64,000 nt of DNA from Acidobacteriota bacterium (GCA_013289855.1 JABCZD010000009.1:117535-181534); one strand, 5' to 3'. Positions 21,309 through 30,476 are shown, numbered from the stretch's first letter. The notes: a model not told the origin generated them from the sequence alone. Translations and numbers: made by a program.

Positions 21309-23972
21309 TTGAGTCTGGGCACGCGGAGATCGTACTTGGTTCTAAGAGCCACACTTCCGGTTGATCGGGATAGTCGCCGCAAAGAGCGCCAAGACGCTCC
21401 GGCCCCGGAACTGCGCGTCTCGCCACGACCTCTGAGCACCGCTCCCGATCGCAGCGAGACCGCCTCGCAGGAAGACGTTCCCAAGGCCCTGCGCGGCCTG
21501 CAAAAGCTATTCCGCTCGGAGCGCCTCTACGAGCAAAACCACCCGCAACGCCTGGACAATCTCGATAGCGCGTACGAAGCCCTCCGTCAGGTGGCCGCGC
21601 AACTGAACGGCTTGGAGCTGCGCATTGAACGCGGAGGCATCGTCGCGCCGAAACTTGGTGACACGCAGCTGCCGGATCTGCGCGGTGAAATGACGGCGCT
21701 GGCTGCGGACCTGCATCGCGCCGGTATTCGCACCCTGGTTTTCTCCCGGAAGTTCCATGTAGGCGAACTGGACACCTTGTCGCACCTCATGAAGGCATCG
21801 TTGCTAAAATCAGAGCAGCCGATGCGTGGCGGCAAGTCTAATTCGTGGCCGGCCAAACTCTTGGAGAATCATGTGGAAGGTATTTCGGTAAATACTCAGA
21901 CGGAGCGCCGTGTCGATACCGTTCTCGGCAGCCTGATAGCCGCACTGGTAGCCTACGGCGGAAGCGCGCCGCGTGAAAGCAGCGAAACACCCATTCAAGC
22001 GCCGGACTTCGACGATCTCGCCGCCGCGCTGAAATTGCTGGCGCGTTTAACTCCTCCGCTCGAGAGCGCACGTGGACTTGCTCCAGAGGAAGCAGCGCGA
22101 GCGATTCACGGCGCTATGGAAAATGCCAGCCGAGACACCGTACGCATGTTGCTCACCTCGGTTTCCCAATATGGGCCACTCGGCGGGGAGCGTCCGCAAC
22201 CCTATCTTTTGCGTTTGTCTGAAAGCCTAATTTTTGAATTTCTGACCGCGGAATTTTCTACCGGAACCCTTACCCCGATCGTGGTCACTCCCACGTTCCA
22301 CCGTTTAGCCGAAGCCATCGTGGACTCGGGACGATACGCGGGTCCGCATGCTTCGCAACATTTATCAGCCTTTGCCACCACATGGTCGCAGGAACTGCAT
22401 CGCCAGCAGCTCATTGAAAAGTTCTGGCTGGAATTGCCGCCGCGCGAAAAATCAGCAGTCTTGCGCGGAGAAGACGTTTGGTGCGTGCCGGTCGTAGCCT
22501 TGCGGCAAACGCTTGGCAATCTCGCGCAAACCGGCGCTGACGCGCAACGCCGCGAAGCCCGCAGCATGGTCCTGAACTATGCGCGACGACTCGCGCATCC
22601 GGACGCCACCGCACGTCGTACCGTCGCCGCTGGTCTAAACGAACTCACCGCCATCATCGAATCGCTGTGGCCCAATCAACTGCCCGACGATTTGAGCCTG
22701 GGCGCCATGAAAGCCCTGGACGCCGAAACCATTCCGGAAACCGGCGCGCTGCTCGCCGCTTTCATCGAAACCCTGGCGCGCATCGCCGTCAACCGCGCCG
22801 ACTACGCGGGCTTCGAAACCATCCTCATCGGCCTCGAGCGGCCGCCGCAGGGCAACGAACACGATCATCTGATGGCCGCGCTCTCGCAACGTCTCGTCGC
22901 GCAGGACCGCTGGCTGCTACTGGTGGACGCCGCGCTGGCCAATCGCGCTCTCGATCCCGTTTTGCCCCGCCTGCTGCAGCGCGACCCGGAAAGACTTCTC
23001 GACCGCATGACCCTGCTGCTCACCGAACCACGCGGCGCGGAAATGATTCCCGCCATGGCGCGCTTGCTGCGCACCATCGGCGTGCCAGTCCTAAGTCTGC
23101 TCGAAGCGCGGCTCTACGAGGCCCGCCGCCAGCGCGTCAGCGCCGCGATTCGCTTGCTCTCCGCCGCGGATCCCGAACGCTTGCTGCGCGGCTTGGCCCG
23201 CGGCCTCGCCAGCTGGGAATGGAACTTGCAGGATTTGGCCGTCAGCGAACTTTCGCGCCCGTCGAACTCCGGCTGCGCGCAAAGCTCGGCGTTCGTTTTT
23301 TGCGCCGTCCTCGCCGACGCCCACCCGATGGTCGTGCCGATGATGATCGATCAGATCGGCCTGGCGCAGGAAACCACCGCCATCCCGCAACTCATGGAAA
23401 TCGCCGCCGGCGAACACGAAATCCTCCGCGACCAGTTCGTACGCATTAAGGCCATCGAAGCCCTCGGCCGCATGCACGCCGCCGAATCCGCCGAACTGTT
23501 GCGCCAACTCGCGGAAGGGCGCGAAGGTTTGGCCTACGCCGAACCCTCCGGACTGCGTTCCGCCGCCGAACAAGCGCTTTCTCTTCTGGAAAATCGCCCG
23601 TCGTCGGGCCGCTCGCGTGCCGCATTTGAAGCCGCCGCGCAAGCCAGCGCCAGCTACGTTATTCCCCGCCGCTACGTGCGCATTCCGCTGGAGTCGCCCC
23701 TGCGCGCGCACATCGATGGCGGCCAGGCCGGCCTGGCCCGCGTCAAAACCATCAGCCTCGGCGGCGCCTATCTCTCTTCGCCAAAAAAGCTCAGCGTCGG
23801 CGATTCCATTCGCCTCGAAGTTCGCTCCGGCCTGCGCAAGATCAACTTCACCGCGGTCGTCCGCAACGTCGGCCCCGACGGCGGCGGCGTCGAATTCGTG
23901 CACATGAAAGACGAAGACCGCGACAAACTCTTCAAGCTAGTGCAGCGCCATCTCCCCGGCGCCCTGAAATAA
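21309..23972 (+). CDS. HEAT-repeat-like protein with C-terminal PilZ domain
   Basis: About 887 residues if the TTG at 21309 is used. The first 50 residues are poorly conserved-looking and no ATG occurs until well inside, so the start is uncertain. The long middle part is almost entirely alpha-helical with HEAT/armadillo-like repetition (for example RLLRTIGVPVLSLLEARLYEARRQRVSA, then IKAIEALGRMHAAESAELLRQLAEG). The last 100 residues form a PilZ domain: the RxxxR motif (RRYVR) is intact, but the second motif reads T-I-S-L-G-G with threonine where Asp or Asn is usual. Binding of cyclic di-GMP may be weakened. It directly follows the PEGA kinase on the same strand, 226 bases away. Confidence 0.8.
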   Translation: MSLGTRRSYLVLRATLPVDRDSRRKERQDAPAPELRVSPRPLSTAPDRSETASQEDVPKALRGLQKLFRSERLYEQNHPQRLDNLDSAYEALRQVAAQLNGLELRIERGGIVAPKLGDTQLPDLRGEMTALAADLHRAGIRTLVFSRKFHVGELDTLSHLMKASLLKSEQPMRGGKSNSWPAKLLENHVEGISVNTQTERRVDTVLGSLIAALVAYGGSAPRESSETPIQAPDFDDLAAALKLLARLTPPLESARGLAPEEAARAIHGAMENASRDTVRMLLTSVSQYGPLGGERPQPYLLRLSESLIFEFLTAEFSTGTLTPIVVTPTFHRLAEAIVDSGRYAGPHASQHLSAFATTWSQELHRQQLIEKFWLELPPREKSAVLRGEDVWCVPVVALRQTLGNLAQTGADAQRREARSMVLNYARRLAHPDATARRTVAAGLNELTAIIESLWPNQLPDDLSLGAMKALDAETIPETGALLAAFIETLARIAVNRADYAGFETILIGLERPPQGNEHDHLMAALSQRLVAQDRWLLLVDAALANRALDPVLPRLLQRDPERLLDRMTLLLTEPRGAEMIPAMARLLRTIGVPVLSLLEARLYEARRQRVSAAIRLLSAADPERLLRGLARGLASWEWNLQDLAVSELSRPSNSGCAQSSAFVFCAVLADAHPMVVPMMIDQIGLAQETTAIPQLMEIAAGEHEILRDQFVRIKAIEALGRMHAAESAELLRQLAEGREGLAYAEPSGLRSAAEQALSLLENRPSSGRSRAAFEAAAQASASYVIPRRYVRIPLESPLRAHIDGGQAGLARVKTISLGGAYLSSPKKLSVGDSIRLEVRSGLRKINFTAVVRNVGPDGGGVEFVHMKDEDRDKLFKLVQRHLPGALK

Positions 23973-24002
23973 TCACGCTCCGTCCGTGACACATTTGATT
24001 TT

Positions 24003-24029
24003 GTAGCGGCCGCTTTCCGAAGCGGTCGC
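24003..24029 (+). repeat. REP-type palindromic element (GTAG head)
   Basis: GTAG (24003-24006) is followed by a 10-base stem GCGGCCGCTT / AAGCGGTCGC with one mismatch and a TCCG loop. It sits between the HEAT-PilZ gene and the dehalogenase. The same stem occurs in opposite orientation at 51121-51147. Confidence 0.7.
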
Positions 24030-24118
24030 TTTTCTCGCCCGCATCATCGCCGTGCGTTATCGCGCGTGCGTCATCGCGTGGGTTACGATAAGCAAGCCAT
24101 CCCCACCTGCGAGTAGCA

Positions 24119-24817
24119 ATGACTAGCAAGCTTCACAACGTCAAGCTTCACAACATCGCCGCCCGCGTCTTCGACGCTTACGGCACACTCTTCGACGTCA
24201 ACACCGCCGCGCGCAGCGCTCAGGATGCACTCGGAGAAAAATGGCAGCCGCTCGCCGAGCTATGGCGCGCAAAACAACTGCAGTACACTTGGCTGCGCAG
24301 CCTCACCGGACGCCACACCGATTTTTGGCAGCTAACAGGCGATGCGCTGGACTTCGCGATGGAGACATTTCACCTTGCGAGTCCCGCACTCCGTGGCCGC
24401 CTGATGGATCTCTATCTATCCCTGAGCGCCTATCCGGAAATCGCCAGTACCTTGCAGCGCTTAAAAGCCGCCGAAATAAAGCTCGCCATTTTGTCGAATG
24501 GAACACCCGCGATGCTCGCCTCGGCTGCAGCTAGCGCAGGCATCACCAACCTACTCGACGCCGTTCTGTCGGTCGAAGAAGTGCAAATCTACAAGCCGCA
24601 CGCTTCAATCTATGCGCTGGCCTGCGCGCGTTTCAACGCCTCGGCCGACCGTATCTGCTTCGTCTCTTCCAATGGCTGGGACGCCTATTCCGCAAAAGCC
24701 TTCGGCTTCCGCGTCGTGTGGTGCAACCGCACCGGCCAACCTCCAGAACACATCCCCGAAACTCCCGACGCGCAAATCGCCACGCTAGCCGAGCTTCCAG
24801 ATATCGTCCTCGGCTGA
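24119..24817 (+). CDS. (S)-2-haloacid dehalogenase, HAD type II
   Basis: The 232-residue protein has the usual length of L-2-haloacid dehalogenases, which hydrolyse 2-haloalkanoic acids to hydroxy acids with inversion. The nucleophile motif VFDAYGTLFDV, the halide-site arginine in YTWLRSL, the LSNGTP motif II and the SNGWDAYSAKAFGF motif are all in place, which separates it from phosphatases of the same superfamily. It is cytosolic, with no signal peptide. A short direct repetition (KLHNVKLHN) marks the N-terminus. Neighbours give no pathway, and detoxification is the likely role. Confidence 0.93.
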   Translation: MTSKLHNVKLHNIAARVFDAYGTLFDVNTAARSAQDALGEKWQPLAELWRAKQLQYTWLRSLTGRHTDFWQLTGDALDFAMETFHLASPALRGRLMDLYLSLSAYPEIASTLQRLKAAEIKLAILSNGTPAMLASAAASAGITNLLDAVLSVEEVQIYKPHASIYALACARFNASADRICFVSSNGWDAYSAKAFGFRVVWCNRTGQPPEHIPETPDAQIATLAELPDIVLG

Positions 24818-24959
24818 CTCAACCTGGATGGCGCAAATTCCTTCTGAGTCAGCGAGGTACCTGTCATTTTTGCCGATGGCATTCCCCGTGCCGCCGGCGC
24901 AACCTCCCTTACGACTTCGGGCCACCACACATTCCCGATTGAAGTTGTCTTGGAGGATT

Positions 24960-26396
24960 ATGCGCAGGAAAGTATGGGCTGCCATCTCGGCAGCTGTTTT
25001 GTCCGGTCTAGTAATCTCAGGCTGCGGCCCAGCCGCAAAGGTCGCAGATGACGCGAAACAAGTAGAAGCATTTGAAACCGCTAAGGACGCATACGTCTAC
25101 GCGTACCCCTTGATGACCATGGAGATGACGCGCCGTGTCTCCACGAATCTCGTAGAATCGAAAGGAACTTTCGCGCCCATGGGTCAGTTTGCCAAGCTGC
25201 GCGAATATCCCAACGCTTCGTTCAACGCCGTCACTGCACCAAACGCCGACACGCTCTACACCATCTTGTGGCTGGATGTCTCCAAAGAGCCTTGGGTCGT
25301 CAGCATTCCAGACTTGAAGGGGCGCTACGCCTTGTTCCCGATGATCGACGGCTGGACTGACGTGTTTCAGGTTCCCGGCAAGCGTACCACCGGCACCGGG
25401 GCACAGAAATACGCCATTACCGGACCGGGCTGGACGGGAACACTTCCGGCGGGCGTAACGGAATATAAATCTCCCACGGGTTTGGTGTGGCTGCTTGGAC
25501 GAATCTATTGCACCGGCACGCCAGAGGACTATAAAGCAGTTCACGCGCTGCAGGACCAAATGGCCGCGGTACCGCTATCTTCCTACGGCAAGCCATACAC
25601 TCCCGCCCCCGGTGTCGTAGACCCCGCCATCGATACCAAGACCGCCGTTCGCGATCAGCTCAACGCCATGGACGGCGCTTCGTACTTCAAGCTTTTCGCA
25701 CAACTCTTGAAGACGAATCCCCCAAATGCAGACGATGCGCCCATGGTCGCCAAGCTCGCGAAAATTGGCATCGTGCCGGGACAGGACTTCGACGCTTCCA
25801 AACTCGACCCCAGCATCGCCGCCGGAATCGCAAAAGTGCCCAAGCCCGCACAGGATAAAATCGCCGCATGGTTCAAGGAAGGCATCGTTGCTGGAGACGC
25901 GAAGCTCGAAAACGGCTGGGTGTTCACCACCAAGACCGGGCTTTACGGCACCAACTATCTTCAGCGTGCGACCATCACCTGGGTTGGCTTGGGTGCCAAT
26001 CGGCCGCAAGACGCGGTTTATCCTACTTCCGAAGGCCCGAAAATCGTCGAGAAGTACAACGGCGCAAACAAATATGTTCTCCATTTCAACAAGGGTGAGC
26101 TGCCGCCCGTCGACGGCTTCTGGTCGCTCACGATGTACAATGCGCAATACTTTTTCGTGGCCAACCCGCTCAACCGCTACGACGTAAGCCAGCGCGACAA
26201 GCTCAAAACCAACGCCGACGGCTCAACCGATCTCTACATTCAGGCCGACTCACCCGGCAAGGACAAGGAATCCAACTGGCTGCCCGCGCCGAAAGACGAT
26301 TTTGTGCTCATGATGCGTTTGTATTGGCCCAAGGAAAAAGATCCGACCATCCTGAACGGCTCGTGGAAAATTCCGGAAGTGAAGAAAGTACAATAA
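24960..26396 (+). CDS. DUF1254/DUF1214-domain lipoprotein
   Basis: The ATG at 24960, after GGAGG, gives 478 residues. The lipobox VISGC (about residues 16-20) marks it as a lipoprotein. The body has the DUF1254 pattern (DAYVYAYPLMTMEMTRR, NADTLYTILWLDVSKEPWV) and the C-terminal DUF1214 pattern (GFWSLTMYNAQYFFVANPLNRY). Proteins of this family are widespread in soil bacteria and their biochemical role is not established. It stands alone, followed by a strong terminator. Confidence 0.9.
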   Translation: MRRKVWAAISAAVLSGLVISGCGPAAKVADDAKQVEAFETAKDAYVYAYPLMTMEMTRRVSTNLVESKGTFAPMGQFAKLREYPNASFNAVTAPNADTLYTILWLDVSKEPWVVSIPDLKGRYALFPMIDGWTDVFQVPGKRTTGTGAQKYAITGPGWTGTLPAGVTEYKSPTGLVWLLGRIYCTGTPEDYKAVHALQDQMAAVPLSSYGKPYTPAPGVVDPAIDTKTAVRDQLNAMDGASYFKLFAQLLKTNPPNADDAPMVAKLAKIGIVPGQDFDASKLDPSIAAGIAKVPKPAQDKIAAWFKEGIVAGDAKLENGWVFTTKTGLYGTNYLQRATITWVGLGANRPQDAVYPTSEGPKIVEKYNGANKYVLHFNKGELPPVDGFWSLTMYNAQYFFVANPLNRYDVSQRDKLKTNADGSTDLYIQADSPGKDKESNWLPAPKDDFVLMMRLYWPKEKDPTILNGSWKIPEVKKVQ

Positions 26397-26414
26397 AGTA
26401 CCGAAGCACCGCGA

Positions 26415-26442
26415 AGGGGGCGCTCACAGCGCCCCTTTTTTT
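26415..26442 (+). terminator. Rho-independent terminator after the DUF1254 gene
   Basis: GGGGCGCT (26417-26424), loop CAC, then AGCGCCCC (26428-26435), followed by seven T residues. Only nine bases separate it from the stop codon of the convergent CPBP gene. Confidence 0.93.
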
Positions 26443-26451
26443 CATCGTTCC

Positions 26452-27492
26452 CTATGTTCCGCTTACGGGCAGTTCCGAAGAAATCCCGTAGTTTGTCTTC
26501 GGCAGCGTAAAAATAATCACCAAACTCACCAGCACCAAAATCAGCAGCACAAACACGCTGCCCTCCGGTCCGGTGCTTCCGCCGCTCATCAGTGGCCCGC
26601 CAACAGGATGCGTGGCCAAAAGATGGTGTTGCACCATGATTCCACTATCCGCGACTCCGTACAGAAACGATTGCGCCCAATCCCACGCAGCGTGAAAGCC
26701 GATCGCCCACCACAATGAGCCAGTGCGCCACAAGCTCAGACAGAACACCAGGCTAACTAGTCCCGCCGAAAGCAAGCCGATGGGTGACTCCCCAGGGTTG
26801 CTGCCATGGCCAAGTCCGAACAGCACCGACAGCAGCACCGCAGCCGTCCAGAAACCCATCGGCTTGCCGTAAGGCGTCTTGAATAGCCACGTGAACGTCC
26901 CGGCCAGCCCACGCGTCAACGTGAAAAGCAGGTAGCCGCGCGTAAGATACTCCTCGAAAAGACCAACCACGATAAATCCCGCCAGCCAGACCGCGCCCCA
27001 ACGCAGCGCCTCCGCGCCAAACAGCAGTCGGCTATCGATCACCAGCAAGCCGGTTCTCGAGAGCGTGAACACCAGCAACGAAAGAAATGTGACGCCCCAA
27101 GCCAGCCCTGCGAAAAAATTCGGAATCGCTCTCCGACCGCCAAGACCGTACATCGAATTAGGCCGTCTCTCGATCTGCGACATGATCCACGTGACCAGGA
27201 TCGTCGCGAGCAGGGGGATACACTCGCCAAGGAACAGAAATCGCGGAGTGATCTCCGCTCCCGGCGCGGGCGGCGCCAGCTGCAAAAGCCTGCTAATGGC
27301 GGCCACGCCCCGGAGTATTCCGAACATGAACGCCAGAAAGAACAGCAAGCTCCAGCCTGCGCGCATCCCATCTTTGCCAAAAAATATGTCCCGCACCGAA
27401 AATGGCTTCTCCGGCACGGGCGATGGTTGGCTAAGCGGATCCGTCAGGGCGTGCTGCTCTTCACTCGTCGAAAGGCTGCTCGCGTCGCTCAA
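26452..27492 (-). CDS. CPBP-family intramembrane metalloprotease
   Basis: The 346-residue protein has a cytoplasmic N-terminus of about 45 residues followed by some eight hydrophobic segments. The three CPBP (Abi) motifs are present: EEYLTRG (EExxxR), FGLGH (FxxxH) and HAAWD (HxxxD), which build the zinc site of this protease family. The start is TTG, preceded by GAGGAG at a suitable distance. Family members process CAAX-like peptides or take part in bacteriocin self-immunity; the substrate here is unknown. No peptide operon is adjacent. Confidence 0.88.
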   Translation of the reverse strand: MSDASSLSTSEEQHALTDPLSQPSPVPEKPFSVRDIFFGKDGMRAGWSLLFFLAFMFGILRGVAAISRLLQLAPPAPGAEITPRFLFLGECIPLLATILVTWIMSQIERRPNSMYGLGGRRAIPNFFAGLAWGVTFLSLLVFTLSRTGLLVIDSRLLFGAEALRWGAVWLAGFIVVGLFEEYLTRGYLLFTLTRGLAGTFTWLFKTPYGKPMGFWTAAVLLSVLFGLGHGSNPGESPIGLLSAGLVSLVFCLSLWRTGSLWWAIGFHAAWDWAQSFLYGVADSGIMVQHHLLATHPVGGPLMSGGSTGPEGSVFVLLILVLVSLVIIFTLPKTNYGISSELPVSGT

Positions 27493-27704
27493 AGGGTCGC
27501 TCCTCAGGTACTGGAGTATAGACGGAGAAACGGGGTTATTGTTTCAAAGATTAAGCAATGAACCGCATCAGCGGCTCGCGATGCTCCGTGGCGACAGCCT
27601 TCGTCCCTGCTGTCCTAAGTGTTAACAAAATGTCCGCGTTTTAAGAAATGGCCAAGGGAGAGTAAAGTAAGTAGACCGTTTCCCGTAGTCGCATTGGAGA
27701 ACGC

Positions 27705-28862
27705 ATGACCGTGGAATTTATCGTTGTGGCGCTATTCGCGGCCGCCGCCGTAATTTGGTTCATGCTGGAGGCTTCGCGCACCCAGAAACGCGGCGCACTG
27801 CTCGAATCGCAAATGGCCGAGCTGCGCCGCGAACTACAATCCGTGGCCACCAACCAGGCGCAAAGTTCCGGCCAGGTAAAAGCTATCGCCGACAGCGTTT
27901 CGCAGCGCCTCGAAAGCGTCAACACCGCCGTGCAGGAAGGCATGAAGGGCGCGGCGCAAGTCACCGGACAAATCACTTCGCAGGCGCAATCCGTAATGGC
28001 TCAGGAACTGAAAAACACCCGCGAGCAAATCGGCGAAATTCAAAAGCAACTCGGCGAAGTGCAACAAGCCGGCAAGCAAATGTCGCAAACCGCGCAAACT
28101 CTAGAAAGCATTCTAGGCGGCGCGAAATCCCGCGGCTCCTTCGGCGAGGTCACCCTCGAACGCATGCTCGAAGACGCGCTCCACCCATCGCAATATGCCA
28201 TGCAGTATCGCTTTTCCAGCGGAGAAGCCGCCGACGCCGTCATTCACCTGCGCGACAAGAAACTCATGGCCATCGACTCCAAATTCCCCCTCGATGCCTT
28301 CCGCCGCATCGCCGAGGAAGGCGACGACGCCCGCCGCGCCTTCGCCACCGCGGTCAAAGGTCACGCCGACTCCATCGCCAAAAAATATATCGTCCCCCAG
28401 GAACACACTCTCGACGTTGCGTTAATGTTCGTGCCCTCGGAAACCGTCTATTCCGAACTGCTGGTCACCGCCGATAGCAAAGGACAGCTGCTCGACGCTT
28501 ACTGCCGCGACAAAAAAATCATCGCCGTCTCTCCTAATACGCTGCACGCGCATCTTTGTGTCATCGCCATGGGCCTGCGCGGCATGCAGATCGAAGAAAA
28601 CGCCAAGCATTTAGCAGCCGGCCTGGCCGGCGTGAAAAAGCAGATGGAAACCTTCTATACCGTCTTCGACAAAATCGGTACCCACATCGGTAACGCTCAG
28701 AAGAGCTACCAAGACGCCGACAAGCGCTTCGAAAAAACTCAGCTAACCCTGGAAAATTTATTGAACGTCAGCAATCCGGAATCTCTACTGGAATCCTTAC
28801 CCGAACCCACCCAAACCATCCTCCCGCTAGCCTCTGAAACCGCCGCAAAAAAATCGGCCTAG
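27705..28862 (+). CDS. rmuC: DNA recombination protein RmuC
   Basis: The 385-residue protein has an N-terminal membrane anchor (FIVVALFAAAAVIWFML), then a long coiled coil (about 28-135, many Q, E and K residues), then the conserved RmuC nuclease-like domain (GSFGEVTLERMLED, AIDSKFPLDAF, MFVPSETVYSELL, VSPNTLHAHL). RmuC limits inversions at short inverted repeats in Escherichia coli and is thought to cut DNA secondary structures. A GGAG ribosome site precedes the ATG. The gene stands alone; a REP hairpin lies just downstream. Confidence 0.94.
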   Translation: MTVEFIVVALFAAAAVIWFMLEASRTQKRGALLESQMAELRRELQSVATNQAQSSGQVKAIADSVSQRLESVNTAVQEGMKGAAQVTGQITSQAQSVMAQELKNTREQIGEIQKQLGEVQQAGKQMSQTAQTLESILGGAKSRGSFGEVTLERMLEDALHPSQYAMQYRFSSGEAADAVIHLRDKKLMAIDSKFPLDAFRRIAEEGDDARRAFATAVKGHADSIAKKYIVPQEHTLDVALMFVPSETVYSELLVTADSKGQLLDAYCRDKKIIAVSPNTLHAHLCVIAMGLRGMQIEENAKHLAAGLAGVKKQMETFYTVFDKIGTHIGNAQKSYQDADKRFEKTQLTLENLLNVSNPESLLESLPEPTQTILPLASETAAKKSA

Positions 28863-28893
28863 CCGGCTTCATCGCGATCTTGGCACGCTTTTT

Positions 28894-28944
28894 GTAGCGG
28901 CCACCTGGCGTTTACCCCGACCCTGTCGGGGCGGCGGTCGCCTT
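28894..28944 (+). repeat. REP-type palindromic element (GTAG head, long stem)
   Basis: GTAG (28894-28897) is followed by GCGGCCACC and, after an inner hairpin CCCCGAC-CCT-GTCGGGG (28915-28931), by the partly matching GGCGGTCGC. It lies 30 bases after rmuC and could also end that transcript. Confidence 0.65.
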
Positions 28945-29095
28945 TCCCAACGAGCCAAATCGATTCTTCTCCGCGTGCCTCCGCGTTCCTTGCGCTTCTG
29001 CGTTATCGTCTGTATTTTATCCCGCAACACCGTTATACGGTTTGTGTCCAATGAACGCTTGACAATTGGTACGCTATGGGTGAGATCATAAAAAC

Positions 29096-29326
29096 ATGGA
29101 TCCTAAGAAAAAACTCTCCAAGGAACAGGGGGAGGCCCAACGCATTGCAGAGATGACTCGCCCGTTTTTCAATGAGCTATCTAAGACCGAACAAAAAATT
29201 AGGCTTGCAGCAATCAAAAATCTGAGAATTAGGAATAGAAAAACTTCCAAGCGTTCTTCCACTCCTGCGAATCTTCCGGTACGTTCCGTAGCCTCAGTAA
29301 AGTCGCGAAAGCACGCGCATCATTAA
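29096..29326 (+). CDS. Hypothetical small basic protein (doubtful)
   Basis: A 76-residue frame rich in Lys and Arg (KKKLSKEQGEAQRIAEMTR) with a weak ribosome site. Its last third lies opposite the 3' end of another small frame on the minus strand, and that third is low-complexity. The first 45 residues look protein-like and helical. TTGACA occurs about 35 bases upstream, but no good -10 box does. I cannot tell whether it is expressed. Confidence 0.3.
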   Translation: MDPKKKLSKEQGEAQRIAEMTRPFFNELSKTEQKIRLAAIKNLRIRNRKTSKRSSTPANLPVRSVASVKSRKHAHH

Positions 29327-29462
29327 ACCTTTTGGCCTGGCCGAGTTTCCGGGCAAACAGTTTATCCTCGCGTACCCGTTGCGCAGCTAGGCGTTTTGCC
29401 TTCGGCACAAGCCCCTGGTCTTCCGCTCGCGTCTTCTCTATCTCGTCGTCGTCCTTCGCCAT
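29229..29462 (-). CDS. Hypothetical small protein
   Basis: A 77-residue, highly charged, probably all-helical protein (KAKRLAAQRVREDKLFARKLGQ; ending EWKNAWKFFYS). It has no signal or membrane segment and no recognised family. Residue distribution looks coding through its whole length, unlike the opposing plus-strand frame, so I favour this one if only one is real. The overlap with that frame is 98 bases, tail to tail. Confidence 0.45.
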   Translation of the reverse strand: MAKDDDEIEKTRAEDQGLVPKAKRLAAQRVREDKLFARKLGQAKRFNDARAFATLLRLRNVPEDSQEWKNAWKFFYS

Positions 29463-29701
29463 TGACTCATCGCCCCAATTCCCACAGTTTACCAGACCAG
29501 CAAAATATCAGGGAGTAGACGCGCGAGCAAGCATGCCCTGAAGTTCTTGGTGTTTGCAACGAAGGCAGGCCGTAGGCTTTCCCTTGTCTTTCTGCGGGAG
29601 AAAGCCCGAAAATAAAGGTCTCGGGTTCAGGCTCGGACTAGCTCCGCGCTTGAATTCTTTGCTGCTTTCAGTTGACGCTGACGTACAGTGAGTTTTATTT
29701 T

Positions 29702-30211
29702 TCACCTCTTCTTAAACGGCATGGCATCTTCAATTTCGTCAGGCGGTGGAATATCTTTGAGCATCCTGCCCTTCCTGAATGCCTCCGCCATCCGCGACAT
29801 ACGTTCCCACGCCTTCTTTCCATTCTTCACTGTTTCGTGAACGCGCCCACTCTCATGCAAGCGATTCAAAATCGAGCTAATAGTGGCAAGCGGATTACTT
29901 TGCTCTGCGAGGCTACCGCCAAGTTTGTTCAATTCGTCGCGGACCTCTGCGGTCGTCAGCGGCACGCGAGCAGCAGATATGATCTGGAAGATGTCATCGG
30001 TGAGACTGCTTTCAATAGCTTTCTCCAAACTCGCAAATTTCTTGTCCAGATCGCCAGTGTCCAACCCGTCTTGCTGACAGAGTGTAGAAAGAACGTTAAG
30101 CGTTTTGCGAAGGGACAGGATTCGCTCTTCAATTTGGTCCTGCTGAGCAAGCAGAGCTTCAAGTTCGTCCGCTGCTGTCCTGTACGCCCTCCGATAGTTT
30201 TCGTTTCCCAT
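29702..30211 (-). CDS. Hypothetical protein, coiled coil plus winged-helix-like region
   Basis: About 169 residues from the ATG at 30211. The N-terminal half (about 8-75) is a strong coiled-coil candidate (ADELEALLAQQDQIEERILSLRKTL). Residues about 85-140 look like a winged helix (PLTTAEVRDELNKLGG, LATISSILNRLHESGRVHETV), a fold common in small DNA-binding regulators of mobile elements. It ends in a basic tail. The promoter immediately upstream would start transcription at the ATG itself. The frame stays open to 30238, but those codons would lie upstream of the predicted RNA start. Function is unknown; a regulator is a guess. Confidence 0.6.
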   Translation of the reverse strand: MGNENYRRAYRTAADELEALLAQQDQIEERILSLRKTLNVLSTLCQQDGLDTGDLDKKFASLEKAIESSLTDDIFQIISAARVPLTTAEVRDELNKLGGSLAEQSNPLATISSILNRLHESGRVHETVKNGKKAWERMSRMAEAFRKGRMLKDIPPPDEIEDAMPFKKR

Positions 30212-30217
30212 AGACAA

Positions 30218-30246
30218 ATTAAAGCAAACAGTTGGCATAATGTCAA
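30218..30246 (-). promoter_or_regulatory. Sigma-70 promoter giving a leaderless transcript
   Basis: On the minus strand, TTGACA (30241-30246), a 17-base spacer and TTTAAT (30218-30223) are followed after six bases by ATG (first base 30211). The expected +1 coincides with the start codon, and no ribosome site is present. It overlaps the start of a divergent small frame. Confidence 0.65.
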
Positions 30247-30476
30247 ATAAAAAAGCAATTAAAGAAACAACGAGGTTTAAGATGGCAATTCAGGATTCCG
30301 AGCGCCACATCGAGCGCCTAAGGAGGGCAACTGCCGCCGGCCGGGAGAATATTGCGAAAGGCGAGCCTTGGCCGGGGAGCGCCTATAAAACGGCAAGGCA
30401 ATATTCGTCTTCGCCACACCCGACCTTCAAAACCCTCAAAATAATCGAAATACAAAAATATTCGGAATTACCTTAA
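30240..30476 (+). CDS. Hypothetical small protein (doubtful)
   Basis: A 78-residue frame divergent from the coiled-coil gene. Its start lies inside that gene's promoter and no ribosome site is visible. The N-terminal 50 residues are helical and charged (RFKMAIQDSERHIERLRRATAAGREN), the rest is weak. It could be a small partner of the neighbouring regulator-like gene or not be expressed. Confidence 0.3.
   Translation: MSNKKAIKETTRFKMAIQDSERHIERLRRATAAGRENIAKGEPWPGSAYKTARQYSSSPHPTFKTLKIIEIQKYSELP

Noticed and set aside
28881..28896. TGGCACGCTTTTTGT resembling a sigma-54 promoter
   Set aside because: The invariant GC at -12 is GT here, it runs into a REP element, and no solid gene follows at a suitable distance.
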